Of a stretch of DNA of 22,767 bases, positions 6,440-14,127 are shown piece after piece. The DNA is from JANXQG01 sp037147235. Its GTDB lineage: Bacteria; Planctomycetota; Planctomycetia; Pirellulales; Thermoguttaceae. A program made the translations under genes and the position numbers. The stretch is from positions 1 to 22,767 of the forward strand of contig JBAWVO010000080.1 of the NCBI GenBank assembly GCA_037147235.1, in the 5' to 3' direction. Under the pieces are notes generated by a model that saw only the letters and a list, made by a program, of their open reading frames with translations, searched no databases and was not told the DNA's origin. The stretch's first letter is position 1; the number at the start of each line of letters is the position of its first letter.

Positions 6440-7650
6440 CCCATCAACGCTTCGTTGGGTTCCACGCGCATCGCTTTCCAGATGCCCAGAAGACTCGACA
6501 GCACCGAGATTCCTAGCACGATGGCCGCGAGTTGCAGCAAGTCCGCGTTCGTGAGGACGACACGCCGGGGGAAATAGGGAAATATCTTCTGTCCTACCAA
6601 GTACGCAATCCCATAACCAACCCCACCCAGGACGATTGCCTGTTGAAGGATCATTCCAAGGATAACCCGGTTGGGAGCACCGATTAACTTCAAGAGCGCG
6701 ATCGAGTGCAACTTGTCGAGCGTCAAGGTGTAAAGGATCAATGCCATGATGATTGCCGCAATAATCGTCAGAAGCGACTGAAACATCCCCAACTGTCTGC
6801 GGGATTTGTCCACCATTCCCTTCAGCAGGAGATCCTCTTGCCCGGCCTTCGTAAAGACCGACACGTCGCTCCAGGTGGAAATAGTGGCCACCACCGTGTC
6901 CATGTCCGCGCCGGGAGCAACCCGGACCACCACCGCGCTGAGTTGGGGCGAGGCTACGGCGGGCAGTTCCGCTACAGGGCGAGAAAGCTGCTCCGTGAGT
7001 ACGGGTTGACTGAGAAAGAGATCGCTGGCCTCGCTGCGGCGTTTCCTCGCCGCCCGTTCCAAACGGATGGCTTCGCTGGGGGTGTCGAATTGAATCGCCT
7101 GCGAGTCCCATGCCGTCACGAAGACCATGCCGTCGCCAGCGGTGCTGGCCATGCCGCCGGTGATGCCAACGATCGTGTATGTTTCCTTGCCCAATTTGAT
7201 TCGTTCGTTGAGCCGCAAGCCCAGCGTCTTATCGGCAACCATTTCGTAGTGGTTTTGCGCCAAGGGCCGGCCGGCGATCAGCGGTAGCCACTTTCCGTTA
7301 TCTAGCGGCCAACTGAGCCCCAAAACGGACATCCGCAGGGGCTTGCCGTTATGTTCCCGCTGGATGGTATGAAAGACGAACTCGCGGGACGATTCCACGC
7401 CCGGGACTGCCAGCACCCGGTAAACAAGCGTTTTTGGCACCCGTGAGACCTCGGCAAAGGGACCGCGAGTATCGCGTTGGACGACCCACAAATCGGCACC
7501 AATCCGCTCGACTAGCAGGGTCGCATCTTCGACGAGGCCGCGGTAGATGCCTCCCATTCCCATGACGATCATCAGTAGCATTCCTATGCCAAAGACGGTC
7601 AGGGCAAAGCGGCCGAGGTTGTGTTGAATGTCTTTGACGGCGAGGTTCAT
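6436..7650 (-). CDS. FtsX-like ABC permease (DevC type)
   Basis: The product is 404 residues with the FtsX/MacB permease layout: one N-terminal membrane segment (about 15-36), a large extracytoplasmic domain (about 40-280), then three membrane segments (about 285-308, 330-352, 370-392). Four membrane helices and no fused ATPase fit the DevC class. It overlaps the membrane-fusion protein gene upstream by 4 bases (ATGA) and the ATPase gene downstream by 4 bases, so the three are coupled. Such systems act with an adaptor and often an outer-membrane channel to expel lipids, peptides or other molecules; nothing in the permease identifies the cargo. Confidence 0.9.
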   Translation of the reverse strand: MNLAVKDIQHNLGRFALTVFGIGMLLMIVMGMGGIYRGLVEDATLLVERIGADLWVVQRDTRGPFAEVSRVPKTLVYRVLAVPGVESSREFVFHTIQREHNGKPLRMSVLGLSWPLDNGKWLPLIAGRPLAQNHYEMVADKTLGLRLNERIKLGKETYTIVGITGGMASTAGDGMVFVTAWDSQAIQFDTPSEAIRLERAARKRRSEASDLFLSQPVLTEQLSRPVAELPAVASPQLSAVVVRVAPGADMDTVVATISTWSDVSVFTKAGQEDLLLKGMVDKSRRQLGMFQSLLTIIAAIIMALILYTLTLDKLHSIALLKLIGAPNRVILGMILQQAIVLGGVGYGIAYLVGQKIFPYFPRRVVLTNADLLQLAAIVLGISVLSSLLGIWKAMRVEPNEALMG

Positions 7651-8828
7651 GGTACGGAAATTCTCCGACCTTCGATAGCCGTATTCTTACCGTCGGCGGG
7701 AATGGCAACCCTATCCCCCGGCTCCAGGCCGGCCACGACTTCGACAACATCCCTACCACGAAGCCCAAGCGTCAGATCGCGCCAGGCGGCGTGATTTGCT
7801 TGACGGATCAATACGCCCGACTTTCCATCGCGCCAAAGGACATATTGGGCGGGCAAGACAGTCGCTCCAGCCATGCGGGCCGTCTGAATGTAAACTTCGG
7901 CACGCTGGCCCACCGCCCAGTTTTTCGGTAACTCAAGGACGCGAACATCCACGGTGAACTCCCTCGTTTCACGGTCCGCCTGCCGCCCCAACCGCGTCAC
8001 TTCACCGCGATAGGCGCGATCAGGCTCTGAGCGAAACAGAACCCGCACAGGCTGCCCGATGGCAACACGGGACATCTCGGTCTCATCGATCCAGGCAGTG
8101 ATCCACAATTCCTTGGTCGAAATGAGACTCAGGACGGCACTTCCCGGAACGGCAATGTCGCCGGGGTCGCGTTGCCGCTGGACAATCAGCCCATCAAAAG
8201 GGGCAACGATCTCCGTATCGCCCAGGAGCGACTTCCGATAAGCAAGGTTCGTTTCCACGGCGAGCAATTGCTTGCGGCCTTCAACAAGTGCTGCATCGGT
8301 GCGTGCGACCCCAGCCTGAGCGACCTTCCATGCTGCCGTGGCCTTGTCCGCGTCCTCCTGACTAAGTGCTCTGCTCGCGAGAAGGTTTACGGCTCGTTTG
8401 TGATCCGCGGTAGTCTGTTCCAAGACCGCGAGGGCCTGGCCTCGATCTGCTTGCAGTCGATCCAGCGCGGCATGCGAGACCACCACCGACGCTTGCGCGA
8501 TTTCGACCTGCGGCTTCATATCCACATCGTCGAGCCTAACCAGCAGCTTCCCGGCCGTCACTTGGTCCCCCATGTCCACCAAGACCTCGTAGATGCGGCC
8601 CGATATTCTTGGACTGATGGTGGACTTGAAATGGGCTTCCAGCGTCCCTGTGCCCATTACTTCGGCGACGACCTCCCCGATCTCTACACGGTGCTCCCGG
8701 ACGGGCACAGGGGAGAACTTAAGCCAATAGACGATGCCGCCTACAACCGCTGCAAATGCGACGAGTTTCAAAACCTGCCAGAAACGCCGTCGGATCCATT
8801 GCCAACGATCTGCGATCGCCGTTCCCAT
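7647..8828 (-). CDS. HlyD-type periplasmic adaptor (membrane-fusion protein)
   Basis: The product is 393 residues: a cytoplasmic N-terminus, one membrane anchor (about 19-37), a biotinyl/lipoyl-like half motif (TISPRISGRIYEVLVDMGDQV), a coiled-coil hairpin rich in Ala, Gln and Leu (about 105-195), the second half motif (IVAPFDGLIVQRQRDPGD), and a beta-barrel C-terminal region. This is the adaptor of a tripartite exporter. GGAGAAAAAA precedes the ATG at 8828. It lies 37 bases after acr3 and overlaps the permease gene. No outer-membrane TolC-like gene is in the window, so any channel must come from elsewhere. Confidence 0.92.
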   Translation of the reverse strand: MGTAIADRWQWIRRRFWQVLKLVAFAAVVGGIVYWLKFSPVPVREHRVEIGEVVAEVMGTGTLEAHFKSTISPRISGRIYEVLVDMGDQVTAGKLLVRLDDVDMKPQVEIAQASVVVSHAALDRLQADRGQALAVLEQTTADHKRAVNLLASRALSQEDADKATAAWKVAQAGVARTDAALVEGRKQLLAVETNLAYRKSLLGDTEIVAPFDGLIVQRQRDPGDIAVPGSAVLSLISTKELWITAWIDETEMSRVAIGQPVRVLFRSEPDRAYRGEVTRLGRQADRETREFTVDVRVLELPKNWAVGQRAEVYIQTARMAGATVLPAQYVLWRDGKSGVLIRQANHAAWRDLTLGLRGRDVVEVVAGLEPGDRVAIPADGKNTAIEGRRISVP

Positions 8829-8865
8829 TTTTTTCTCCTCCGTTGCGTGTCAACTATAAGGTTGC

Positions 8866-9954
8866 TTAAGCACCTGTTGCGGACCGCTCGCCTGCGAAGA
8901 ACCGCTTCTTGAAATAGAGTGACACGCTGACCAAGCCGATCAGCACTGGAACTTCGACCAGCGGGCCAATGACCGCCGCGAAGGCCGCTCCGTGGTCGAT
9001 TCCGAAGACCGCTACTGCCACCGCGATGGCCAACTCGAAATTGTTGCTCGCCGCCGTAAAGGAAAGCGTGGCCGTCTTGGCGTAGTCTGCCCCTGCCTTC
9101 CGGCTCATGTAGAAGCTGGCCAGGAACATGATCAGGAAGTAAATCAACAGTGGCACGCCGATCAGCAGGACATCGAACGGTTTGTTGACGATCTTCTCCC
9201 CCTGGAGACTGAACATCACGAGGATTGTAAACAACAGGGCGATGAGCGTAATCGGGCTGATTCTTGGAATGAATTCCTTCTCATACCACGTCCGTCCTTT
9301 GGCTTTGACCAGAACGAACCGCGTGATCATGCCGGCGAGGAACGGGATGCCCAGGTAGATGAACACGCTCCAGGCGATGCGGCCGATCGTTACCTTGGTG
9401 CGGAGCGTCTCCTCATCGACCGCCAGGGGAAGCCCGAGTTTCAAGGGCAGAACCACGATGAAAAAGTACGCATAAATGCTGTAGAAGAAGACCTGGAAGA
9501 TACTGTTGAAGGCCACCAGACCGGCGCAGTACTCGGTGTCGCCTTTGGCCAACTCATTCCAGACAATGACCATCGCAATGCAGCGAGCCAAACCGACGAG
9601 AACCAGTCCAGCCATGAACTCCGGTTGACCGCGAAGGAACACCAAGGCAAGGGCGAACATGAGTACGGGGCCTATGACCCAATTCTGCACCAAGGAAAGA
9701 CCCAAAACCTTCCAGTTGGTGAACACGTCACCCAGTTCTTCATAGCGCACCTTGGCCAGAGGCGGGTACATCATCAGGATCAGACCTAGGGCGATGGGAA
9801 TGCTCGTCGTTTCGTCGAACTTGAAGGCATTGATAAGCGCGCCCACGCCCGGCCACGCACGTCCAAGCCCGATGCCGATCGCCATGGCCACGAAGATCCA
9901 AAGGGTCAGGTAACGATCCAAAAAAGATAACCGCTTGACGATGCTATCACTCAT
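8866..9954 (-). CDS. acr3: ACR3-family arsenite efflux transporter
   Basis: The product is 362 residues with about ten hydrophobic membrane segments, the usual size of bacterial ACR3 permeases. The family's hallmark cysteine sits in GLARCIAMVIVWN (Cys125), and the later conserved segment SFTAASNNFELAIAVA is present. ACR3 exports arsenite (and sometimes antimonite) using the proton gradient. AAGGA lies 8 bases before the ATG. The gene is separated by 76 bases from its arsR and should be co-transcribed with it. It is the main detoxification pump of the island, receiving arsenite made by ArsC. Confidence 0.96.
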   Translation of the reverse strand: MSDSIVKRLSFLDRYLTLWIFVAMAIGIGLGRAWPGVGALINAFKFDETTSIPIALGLILMMYPPLAKVRYEELGDVFTNWKVLGLSLVQNWVIGPVLMFALALVFLRGQPEFMAGLVLVGLARCIAMVIVWNELAKGDTEYCAGLVAFNSIFQVFFYSIYAYFFIVVLPLKLGLPLAVDEETLRTKVTIGRIAWSVFIYLGIPFLAGMITRFVLVKAKGRTWYEKEFIPRISPITLIALLFTILVMFSLQGEKIVNKPFDVLLIGVPLLIYFLIMFLASFYMSRKAGADYAKTATLSFTAASNNFELAIAVAVAVFGIDHGAAFAAVIGPLVEVPVLIGLVSVSLYFKKRFFAGERSATGA

Positions 9955-10030
9955 ATCTTATTTCCTTCTTGGCAAAACGACCAAATATGATTGTCAAAAA
10001 AAGGCGGCCAAGGCCGTCCTTATCCCTATT

Positions 10031-10351
10031 CTACTTGCACGAACAAGTCTTGCAGCCGGTGGCATTGCATTCGATGACCGATTCCACGCAGCGGAAGAAA
10101 TCCATGATGCAGGGGACTTTCAGCCGGTAGAAAACTTGATTGCCTCGTTTTTCGTCGTCGATGAGTCCCGCATTTTTGAGGATCGTCAAGTGCTTGGAGA
10201 CCGTGGAAATATCGACCCCAACCATTTCCGTGAGGTCGCAGACGCATCGCTCGCCGGCACGGGAAAGCTCGTCCACAATGAACATGCGAGTTGTATGCGC
10301 CATCGCTTTCACAACCAGCACTCGGGCCTCGTATTTTCGCTGGGTCTTCAT
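10031..10351 (-). CDS. arsR: ArsR-family repressor, CVC type (acr3 operon)
   Basis: The product is 106 residues from the Met at 10351, which was chosen because the N-terminus then aligns with the paralogue at 5269-5595; an upstream ATG at 10381 has only 2 bases after AAGG. The winged helix carries TVSKHLTILKNAGLI. Cys36 and Cys38 in ERCVCDL form the arsenite-binding motif of classical ArsR. Cys81, Cys88, Cys95 and a terminal cluster KTCSCK (Cys100, 103, 105) add up to six more thiols. It probably represses its own operon with acr3 and, given the shared operator, the lipoyl/DGC operon too. Confidence 0.93.
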   Translation of the reverse strand: MKTQRKYEARVLVVKAMAHTTRMFIVDELSRAGERCVCDLTEMVGVDISTVSKHLTILKNAGLIDDEKRGNQVFYRLKVPCIMDFFRCVESVIECNATGCKTCSCK

Positions 10352-10395
10352 GGTGATCTCATGCTCCGGGACTGCCTCCATTGCCTTATCGGCAG

Positions 10396-10427
10396 ATTTC
10401 TATTTGGTATCTTAGCCAAATAGAAAT
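10396..10427. promoter_or_regulatory. ArsR operator of the acr3 operon (perfect 12-bp palindrome)
   Basis: Arms ATTTCTATTTGG (10396-10407) and CCAAATAGAAAT (10416-10427) are perfect complements around an 8-base spacer. The palindrome covers the -10 box of the minus-strand promoter, so a bound ArsR dimer would block RNA polymerase. The inner arm and spacing match the site at 5618-5641. Confidence 0.82.
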
Positions 10428-10437
10428 TCCGCGTCAA
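10409..10437 (-). promoter_or_regulatory. Promoter of the arsR/acr3 operon
   Basis: On the minus strand TTGACG (10437-10432) and TAAGAT (10414-10409) are separated by 17 bases. The layout is the same as for the promoter at 5627-5655, including the operator across the -10 box. A leader of about 50 bases separates it from the chosen arsR start. Confidence 0.7.
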
Positions 10438-10439
10438 GT

Positions 10440-10493
10440 GGGGTGTCGGCACGGGGTGTCGGCACGGGGTGTCGGCAGGCAGGGTGTCGGCAG
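10440..10493. repeat. 13-bp tandem repeat (GGGGTGTCGGCAC)
   Basis: Three consecutive 13-base units begin at 10440, 10453 and 10466 (the third ends in G instead of C). A fourth, slightly changed unit follows at 10481-10493 after a 3-base insertion. The array abuts the -35 box of the acr3 promoter on one side and lies about 120 bases before the arsM promoter on the other. It is probably slippage-generated; a regulatory role is not shown. It accounts for part of the 389-base gene-free stretch 10352-10740, whose other contents are the two divergent promoters and the acr3 operator. Confidence 0.75.
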
Positions 10494-10616
10494 GGCAAGT
10501 ATCGAGATCTTCGTGGAAGAACCCCGCTTTCAAGTCAAGAACCTGTACCTGGAATTGAAAGCCCCACCATCTTCTTTGATGTTCTGAAGAAATTTCCGGA
10601 AAAATGGGCACCTGCC

Positions 10617-10645
10617 TTGACACACTTCCTGACGATGATTATATT
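10617..10645 (+). promoter_or_regulatory. Promoter of arsM
   Basis: TTGACA (10617-10622) and TATATT (10640-10645) are spaced by exactly 17 bases, close to the sigma-70 consensus. Transcription would start near 10652, next to CGAATAT (10654-10660), a heptamer that also appears upstream of the genes at 12270 and 13335. The arsM ribosome site AGGAGA lies about 80 bases further on. Confidence 0.7.
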
Positions 10646-10740
10646 ACCTAAGCCGAATATGCATAGACCAGCCCGCCATACCTCAACACAGCACATCTTT
10701 CGAGCAATGGGCTGGGGCAGAGGTTTTTAGGAGAAATAGC

Positions 10741-11631
10741 ATGTCGAACGTCATCACGGAAGCAGTTCAATCGAAGTATGCGTCGGTCGCGAAGAGTGGC
10801 CTCTCAACCAGCCATGCGGGGGTGCGAGCGGTGGCCGAAGCGTTTGGCTACACGCCCGAACAACTGGCGTCCATTCCCGCCGAGGCCAATATGGGCCTCT
10901 CTTGCGGCAATCCTACGGCCTTCGCCAGTCTCAGACCTGGGGAAATCGTCGTGGATCTCGGCAGTGGCGGTGGACTGGACGTTTTCCTGGCCGCAAAGCG
11001 CGTAGGACCGACCGGGAAAGCCATCGGCATCGACATGACGCCCGAGATGCTGGAGCTTGCTCGCCGCAACGCCGCCAAGGCGGATGGCGGCAAGCCGATT
11101 ACGAACGTGGAATTCCATCAGTCAACCATTGATGTACTTCCCCTACCCGATGCCTCCGTGGATTGCGTGATTAGCAACTGCGTCATCAACTTAGCCCCCG
11201 ACAAGCAGGCGGTATTTCGTGAGATCGCTCGCGTGCTCAAGCCGGGCGGAAGGTTGGCCGTCAGCGACATCGCCCTGAAAAAGATATTGCCGCCAGAACT
11301 TGGCAACGATCTCGCGGCCTACGTCGGCTGCATTGCCGGGGCAATATCTCTCGAAGAATACCGCAATGGCCTTATCGAGGCGGGCTTTGCCCAGGTGGAG
11401 ATTATCGACACCGGCAGCGACTTAAACGCCTACGCCAAGGTAGAAAATCAGGCGGGTTGTTGTTCGCCTGCGATGGGAACGGCCTTGCCGATGGTTTCGG
11501 CAAGTTCGTGCTGTTCGCCCAACCCGCCCAACGATGCGGACCTTCACCGGCGGTTGGCCGATCTACTGCAACGCCACAACGTGAACGACTTTGCAGCCAG
11601 TGTCCGTGTCTTCGCCGTAAAACCCGTCTGA
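10741..11631 (+). CDS. arsM: Arsenite S-adenosylmethionine methyltransferase
   Basis: The product is 296 residues. The S-adenosylmethionine site is DLGSGGGLD (72-80), with the acidic ribose-binding residue in GIDMTPEM. The arsenite-binding cysteines of the family are in place: Cys55 (LSCGNP), Cys147 (ISNCVINL) and Cys197 (YVGCIAGAI). A C-terminal domain of about 60 residues contains two cysteine pairs, GCCSP (240-241) and SSCCSP (256-257), which could hand over or sense As(III). The enzyme methylates arsenite to mono-, di- and trimethyl forms in the cytoplasm using thiols as reductant. AGGAGA precedes the ATG and a strong promoter lies upstream. It is followed by arsC after 23 bases. Confidence 0.96.
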   Translation: MSNVITEAVQSKYASVAKSGLSTSHAGVRAVAEAFGYTPEQLASIPAEANMGLSCGNPTAFASLRPGEIVVDLGSGGGLDVFLAAKRVGPTGKAIGIDMTPEMLELARRNAAKADGGKPITNVEFHQSTIDVLPLPDASVDCVISNCVINLAPDKQAVFREIARVLKPGGRLAVSDIALKKILPPELGNDLAAYVGCIAGAISLEEYRNGLIEAGFAQVEIIDTGSDLNAYAKVENQAGCCSPAMGTALPMVSASSCCSPNPPNDADLHRRLADLLQRHNVNDFAASVRVFAVKPV

Positions 11632-11654
11632 CATTGTGAATTATCGGAGATCCC

Positions 11655-12092
11655 ATGAACACCAAGACGAAGATTCTTTTTCTCTGTACCGGCAATTCAT
11701 GCCGCAGCCAGATGGCCGAGGGCTGGGCACGCGCGCTCAAGAGCGATGCGATCGAAGCCTATTCCGCCGGAATCGAAACGCATGGATTGAACCTCAACGC
11801 GGTTCGCGTCATGGCGGACGCGGGCGTCGATATTTCCGGTCAGCGATCCAAAAACGTCGCTGAACTTCAGAGCATCGCATTCGATTACGTGGTAACCGTT
11901 TGCGGTCATGCCCACGAGAACTGCCCGGTGTTTCAGGGCAAGGCGAAGGTTGTTCATGTCGGCTTTGACGACCCGCCGCGTCTGGCTGCTGGTGCCACCA
12001 CCGAGGACGAACGCCTTGCACCCTACCGGCGAGTGCGGGATGAGATTCGAGAATTCGTACAGGGGCTGCCGGACTCGATAGCCTGCCGTTGA
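11655..12092 (+). CDS. arsC: Thioredoxin-coupled arsenate reductase (LMW phosphatase fold)
   Basis: The product is 145 residues. The P-loop CTGNSCR (Cys11, Cys16, Arg17) is the anion-binding CX5R motif, and the redox pair lies in TVCGHAHENCP (Cys83 and Cys90), the three-cysteine arrangement of thioredoxin-linked ArsC. DDPPRL supplies the conserved aspartate near the C-terminus. It reduces arsenate to arsenite, which ACR3 exports or ArsM methylates. The gene lies downstream of arsM and has a decayed second copy at 16502-16919. Confidence 0.95.
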   Translation: MNTKTKILFLCTGNSCRSQMAEGWARALKSDAIEAYSAGIETHGLNLNAVRVMADAGVDISGQRSKNVAELQSIAFDYVVTVCGHAHENCPVFQGKAKVVHVGFDDPPRLAAGATTEDERLAPYRRVRDEIREFVQGLPDSIACR

Positions 12093-12156
12093 CGATCGAA
12101 AAAACTGCTTCACCATTGGCCGGCTCGCTTTATTTAAGTTACTATATCCCCAAACA

Positions 12157-12175
12157 CGAATATATTATATATTCG
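12157..12175. promoter_or_regulatory. AT-rich palindrome upstream of the Cys-tailed protein operon
   Basis: CGAATATATTATATATTCG has perfect 8-bp arms around TTA, in an AT-rich island within otherwise GC-rich DNA. A possible promoter, TTGGCC (12116-12121) and TACTAT (12140-12145) with an 18-base spacer, would start just before it. It looks like a repressor site and could belong to the third ArsR (16053-16487), but no direct evidence links them. Confidence 0.5.
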
Positions 12176-12269
12176 TATGTCATAATGTGGTGTTCGGGAA
12201 TTTTTCACTCCAGCCATGCTGAATCTTTACCGGGATTTTGCGGCCGAAATAATGTCAGGAGAAGCTCTT

Positions 12270-13133
12270 ATGATTTGCCAGGATGTTAAGGCTGTATCTG
12301 CCTTGGTCGTTGTCATTGGTCTCATGGTGACTGCTCTAGCAGGCTGTAATCAGACTGCGGCACAACCCGAGAATTCAACTGCGGGCGCACAGGTGCAATC
12401 CCAGGATAAGCAGCCGGCGGTCGATACTGTCGCAGTACCGGGCAAGGGCATGGTCGCGATCAAGCAGGCGGCCGACGCCGGAAAGTATCTTTTTGTTTTC
12501 TTTTCAAAAGCCGAAGACGAGCAGACGCTTGCCATGCGAAAGGTTTATGACAAGGCGATGGAGAAAATGGCCGATCGCGCTCGGGCAGTTGCAGTCAATG
12601 TCACGGACGCCTCGGAGAAGGACATTGTGGACAAGTTTGACCTCAGCCGCTCCCCGATGCCCCTGGTCTTGGCGATGGCCCCCAATGGTGCCATCACGGG
12701 CGGCTTTCCAACGAAGTTCGAGGAGCAGCAACTCATTGATGCATTCGCCAGTTTAGGGACGACCAAGGTGGTGAAGCAACTCCAGGACGGCAAACTTGTG
12801 TTCGTGTGCGTCCAAAATGACAAGACGAAATCCAACGATGTTGCGATGCAAGGCGTCCGCGACTTCAAAGCTGATGCTCGGTTCGCAAGTGCTACCGAGA
12901 TCGTGACCCTGGACCCGACGGACAAGAAAGAAGCCACATTATTAACCGATCTCAAGGTCCCAGTCGATACTGCGGAGGCCATCACCGTCTTCATTGTCCC
13001 ACCCGGGCAGGCCATCGGCAAGTTTGAAGGCGCGACCAGCAAAGACGCCCTCGTCGAACTGCTCAGCAAAACCAACACCAGCGGCTGTGGTTCGGGTGGT
13101 TGCGGTCCCGGCGGCTGCGGCCCGAAGAAATAA
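12270..13133 (+). CDS. Lipoprotein with two thioredoxin-like domains and Cys/Gly-rich tail
   Basis: The product is 287 residues. A lipoprotein signal ends in LAGC with the lipidated Cys26. Then come two related thioredoxin-like halves: KYLFVFFSKAEDEQT to about residue 165, and KLVFVCVQNDKTK to about residue 270. The usual CxxC after the first strand is absent, although the cis-proline segment RSPMPLVL remains, so it is unlikely to be a dithiol oxidoreductase there. The C-terminus is GCGSGGCGPGGCGPKK, three cysteines in a flexible glycine tail suited to metal or As(III) binding. AGGAGA lies 7 bases before the ATG at 12270, which fixes the start. It is a paralogue of the protein at 13335-14114. 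I do not recognise a named family. Confidence 0.85.
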   Translation: MICQDVKAVSALVVVIGLMVTALAGCNQTAAQPENSTAGAQVQSQDKQPAVDTVAVPGKGMVAIKQAADAGKYLFVFFSKAEDEQTLAMRKVYDKAMEKMADRARAVAVNVTDASEKDIVDKFDLSRSPMPLVLAMAPNGAITGGFPTKFEEQQLIDAFASLGTTKVVKQLQDGKLVFVCVQNDKTKSNDVAMQGVRDFKADARFASATEIVTLDPTDKKEATLLTDLKVPVDTAEAITVFIVPPGQAIGKFEGATSKDALVELLSKTNTSGCGSGGCGPGGCGPKK

Positions 13134-13147
13134 AGCAAAGCGACCTA

Positions 13148-13182
13148 TCCTGGAGTCGATGACTCCGCAGGAGTTTCTTTTT
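13148..13182 (+). terminator. Intrinsic terminator between the two paralogues
   Basis: The stem is TCCTG-GAGTC (13148-13157) against GACTC-CG-CAGGA (13161-13172), with loop GAT and a 2-base bulge. It is followed by a U-rich run (GTTTCTTTTT, 13173-13182). It sits 15 bases after the lipoprotein stop, so that gene may be transcribed separately or in excess of the downstream genes. Confidence 0.65.
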
Positions 13183-13334
13183 GAGCGCGATTACCCCCCG
13201 TAAGTATTATGCGCGATCTTCGGAAGAGTCGCATTAATTGATTATCCCCTATATGCGCACACACGCATACCTGATATATATATGTGCTTGCGAATATATT
13301 CCTGTTTCCCACCAATGTTCGAGGAGAACGAGAA

Positions 13335-14114
13335 ATGACGAAGAAGCGAGTAATGAAAATGACGCAATTCACGGTCCTGTCGTCGCTGGCAGTCGTGCTG
13401 GCAATGTGCATTTCTGGTCCGGCGGCACAAGCCGCTAGTTCCGGAGTTGCTGCCATCGAGAAGGCCGCTAAGGAGAACAAGTACCTGTTCATCTTCTTCT
13501 GGAAAGAGGACACCCAGCAGAGCCGGGTGATGCGGAGCGTATTTCAGACTGCGCTGGCCAAGCTGACCGATACGGCCCAGTCTGTCGAGATTCAGACAGG
13601 TGATCCGGCTGAGCAGCAGATCGTTACTCGCTACGGTGTAAGTCGTGCCCCGATGCCGCTCGTGCTGGCAATCGCGCCCAATGGTGCCGTTACCAAGGGC
13701 TTCCCTACTCGATTCGATGAAAACCAACTCCAGCAAGCGTTCGTCAGCCCTTGTACGGCCAAGTGCATGAGGGCCATCCAGGACCGACATGTGATCCTGC
13801 TCTGCGTACAAAACGGTAAAACGCAGTTCAATCAGGAGGCGATGCTGGGCGTCGAAGCGTTCAAGGCCGATCCACAATATGCCCAAACGACGGAGGTTGT
13901 TATGTTGAATCCCGCCGACAACGTTGAGCAGTCATTTCTCAAGGCCCTTCAGGTCGATCCGGGGACTACCATGGCGGTTACGCTCCTGGTAACGCCACCC
14001 GGCGCTCCGGTCGCAAGTTTTGAAGGAGCGGTTACGAAAGACCAGATTGCTGCCAAGCTCAACTCGGCCCAGTCGAGTTGCTGCCCTGGCGGCAAGTGCT
14101 GTCCCAAAAAATAA
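13335..14114 (+). CDS. Exported thioredoxin-like protein with CC-rich tail
   Basis: The product is 259 residues. A signal peptide runs to about residue 33 (AQA before AS); LAMC at 22-25 is a poor lipobox, so export without lipidation is more likely. Two thioredoxin-like halves align along their length with the lipoprotein at 12270-13133 (shared KYLF.FF, R.PMPLVLA.APNGA, FP..F.E.QL, VQN.KT, FKAD). CxxC after strand 1 is absent, but a SPCTAKC pair occurs between the halves where the paralogue has none. The C-terminus SSCCPGGKCCPKK carries four cysteines. AGGAG precedes the ATG at 13335. The FtsX permease follows after 13 bases, so a periplasmic partner role for that transporter is plausible. 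Confidence 0.83.
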   Translation: MTKKRVMKMTQFTVLSSLAVVLAMCISGPAAQAASSGVAAIEKAAKENKYLFIFFWKEDTQQSRVMRSVFQTALAKLTDTAQSVEIQTGDPAEQQIVTRYGVSRAPMPLVLAIAPNGAVTKGFPTRFDENQLQQAFVSPCTAKCMRAIQDRHVILLCVQNGKTQFNQEAMLGVEAFKADPQYAQTTEVVMLNPADNVEQSFLKALQVDPGTTMAVTLLVTPPGAPVASFEGAVTKDQIAAKLNSAQSSCCPGGKCCPKK

Positions 14115-14127
14115 GGAGGCTTTTACC

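Noticed and set aside
10440..10493. CRISPR-like repeat array
   Set aside because: The 13-base units are directly adjacent without spacers and no cas genes are present; this is a simple tandem repeat.
13159..13203. Short peptide gene after the lipoprotein (MTPQEFLFERDYPP)
   Set aside because: It overlaps the hairpin and U-run of a likely terminator and has no ribosome site or recognisable feature.
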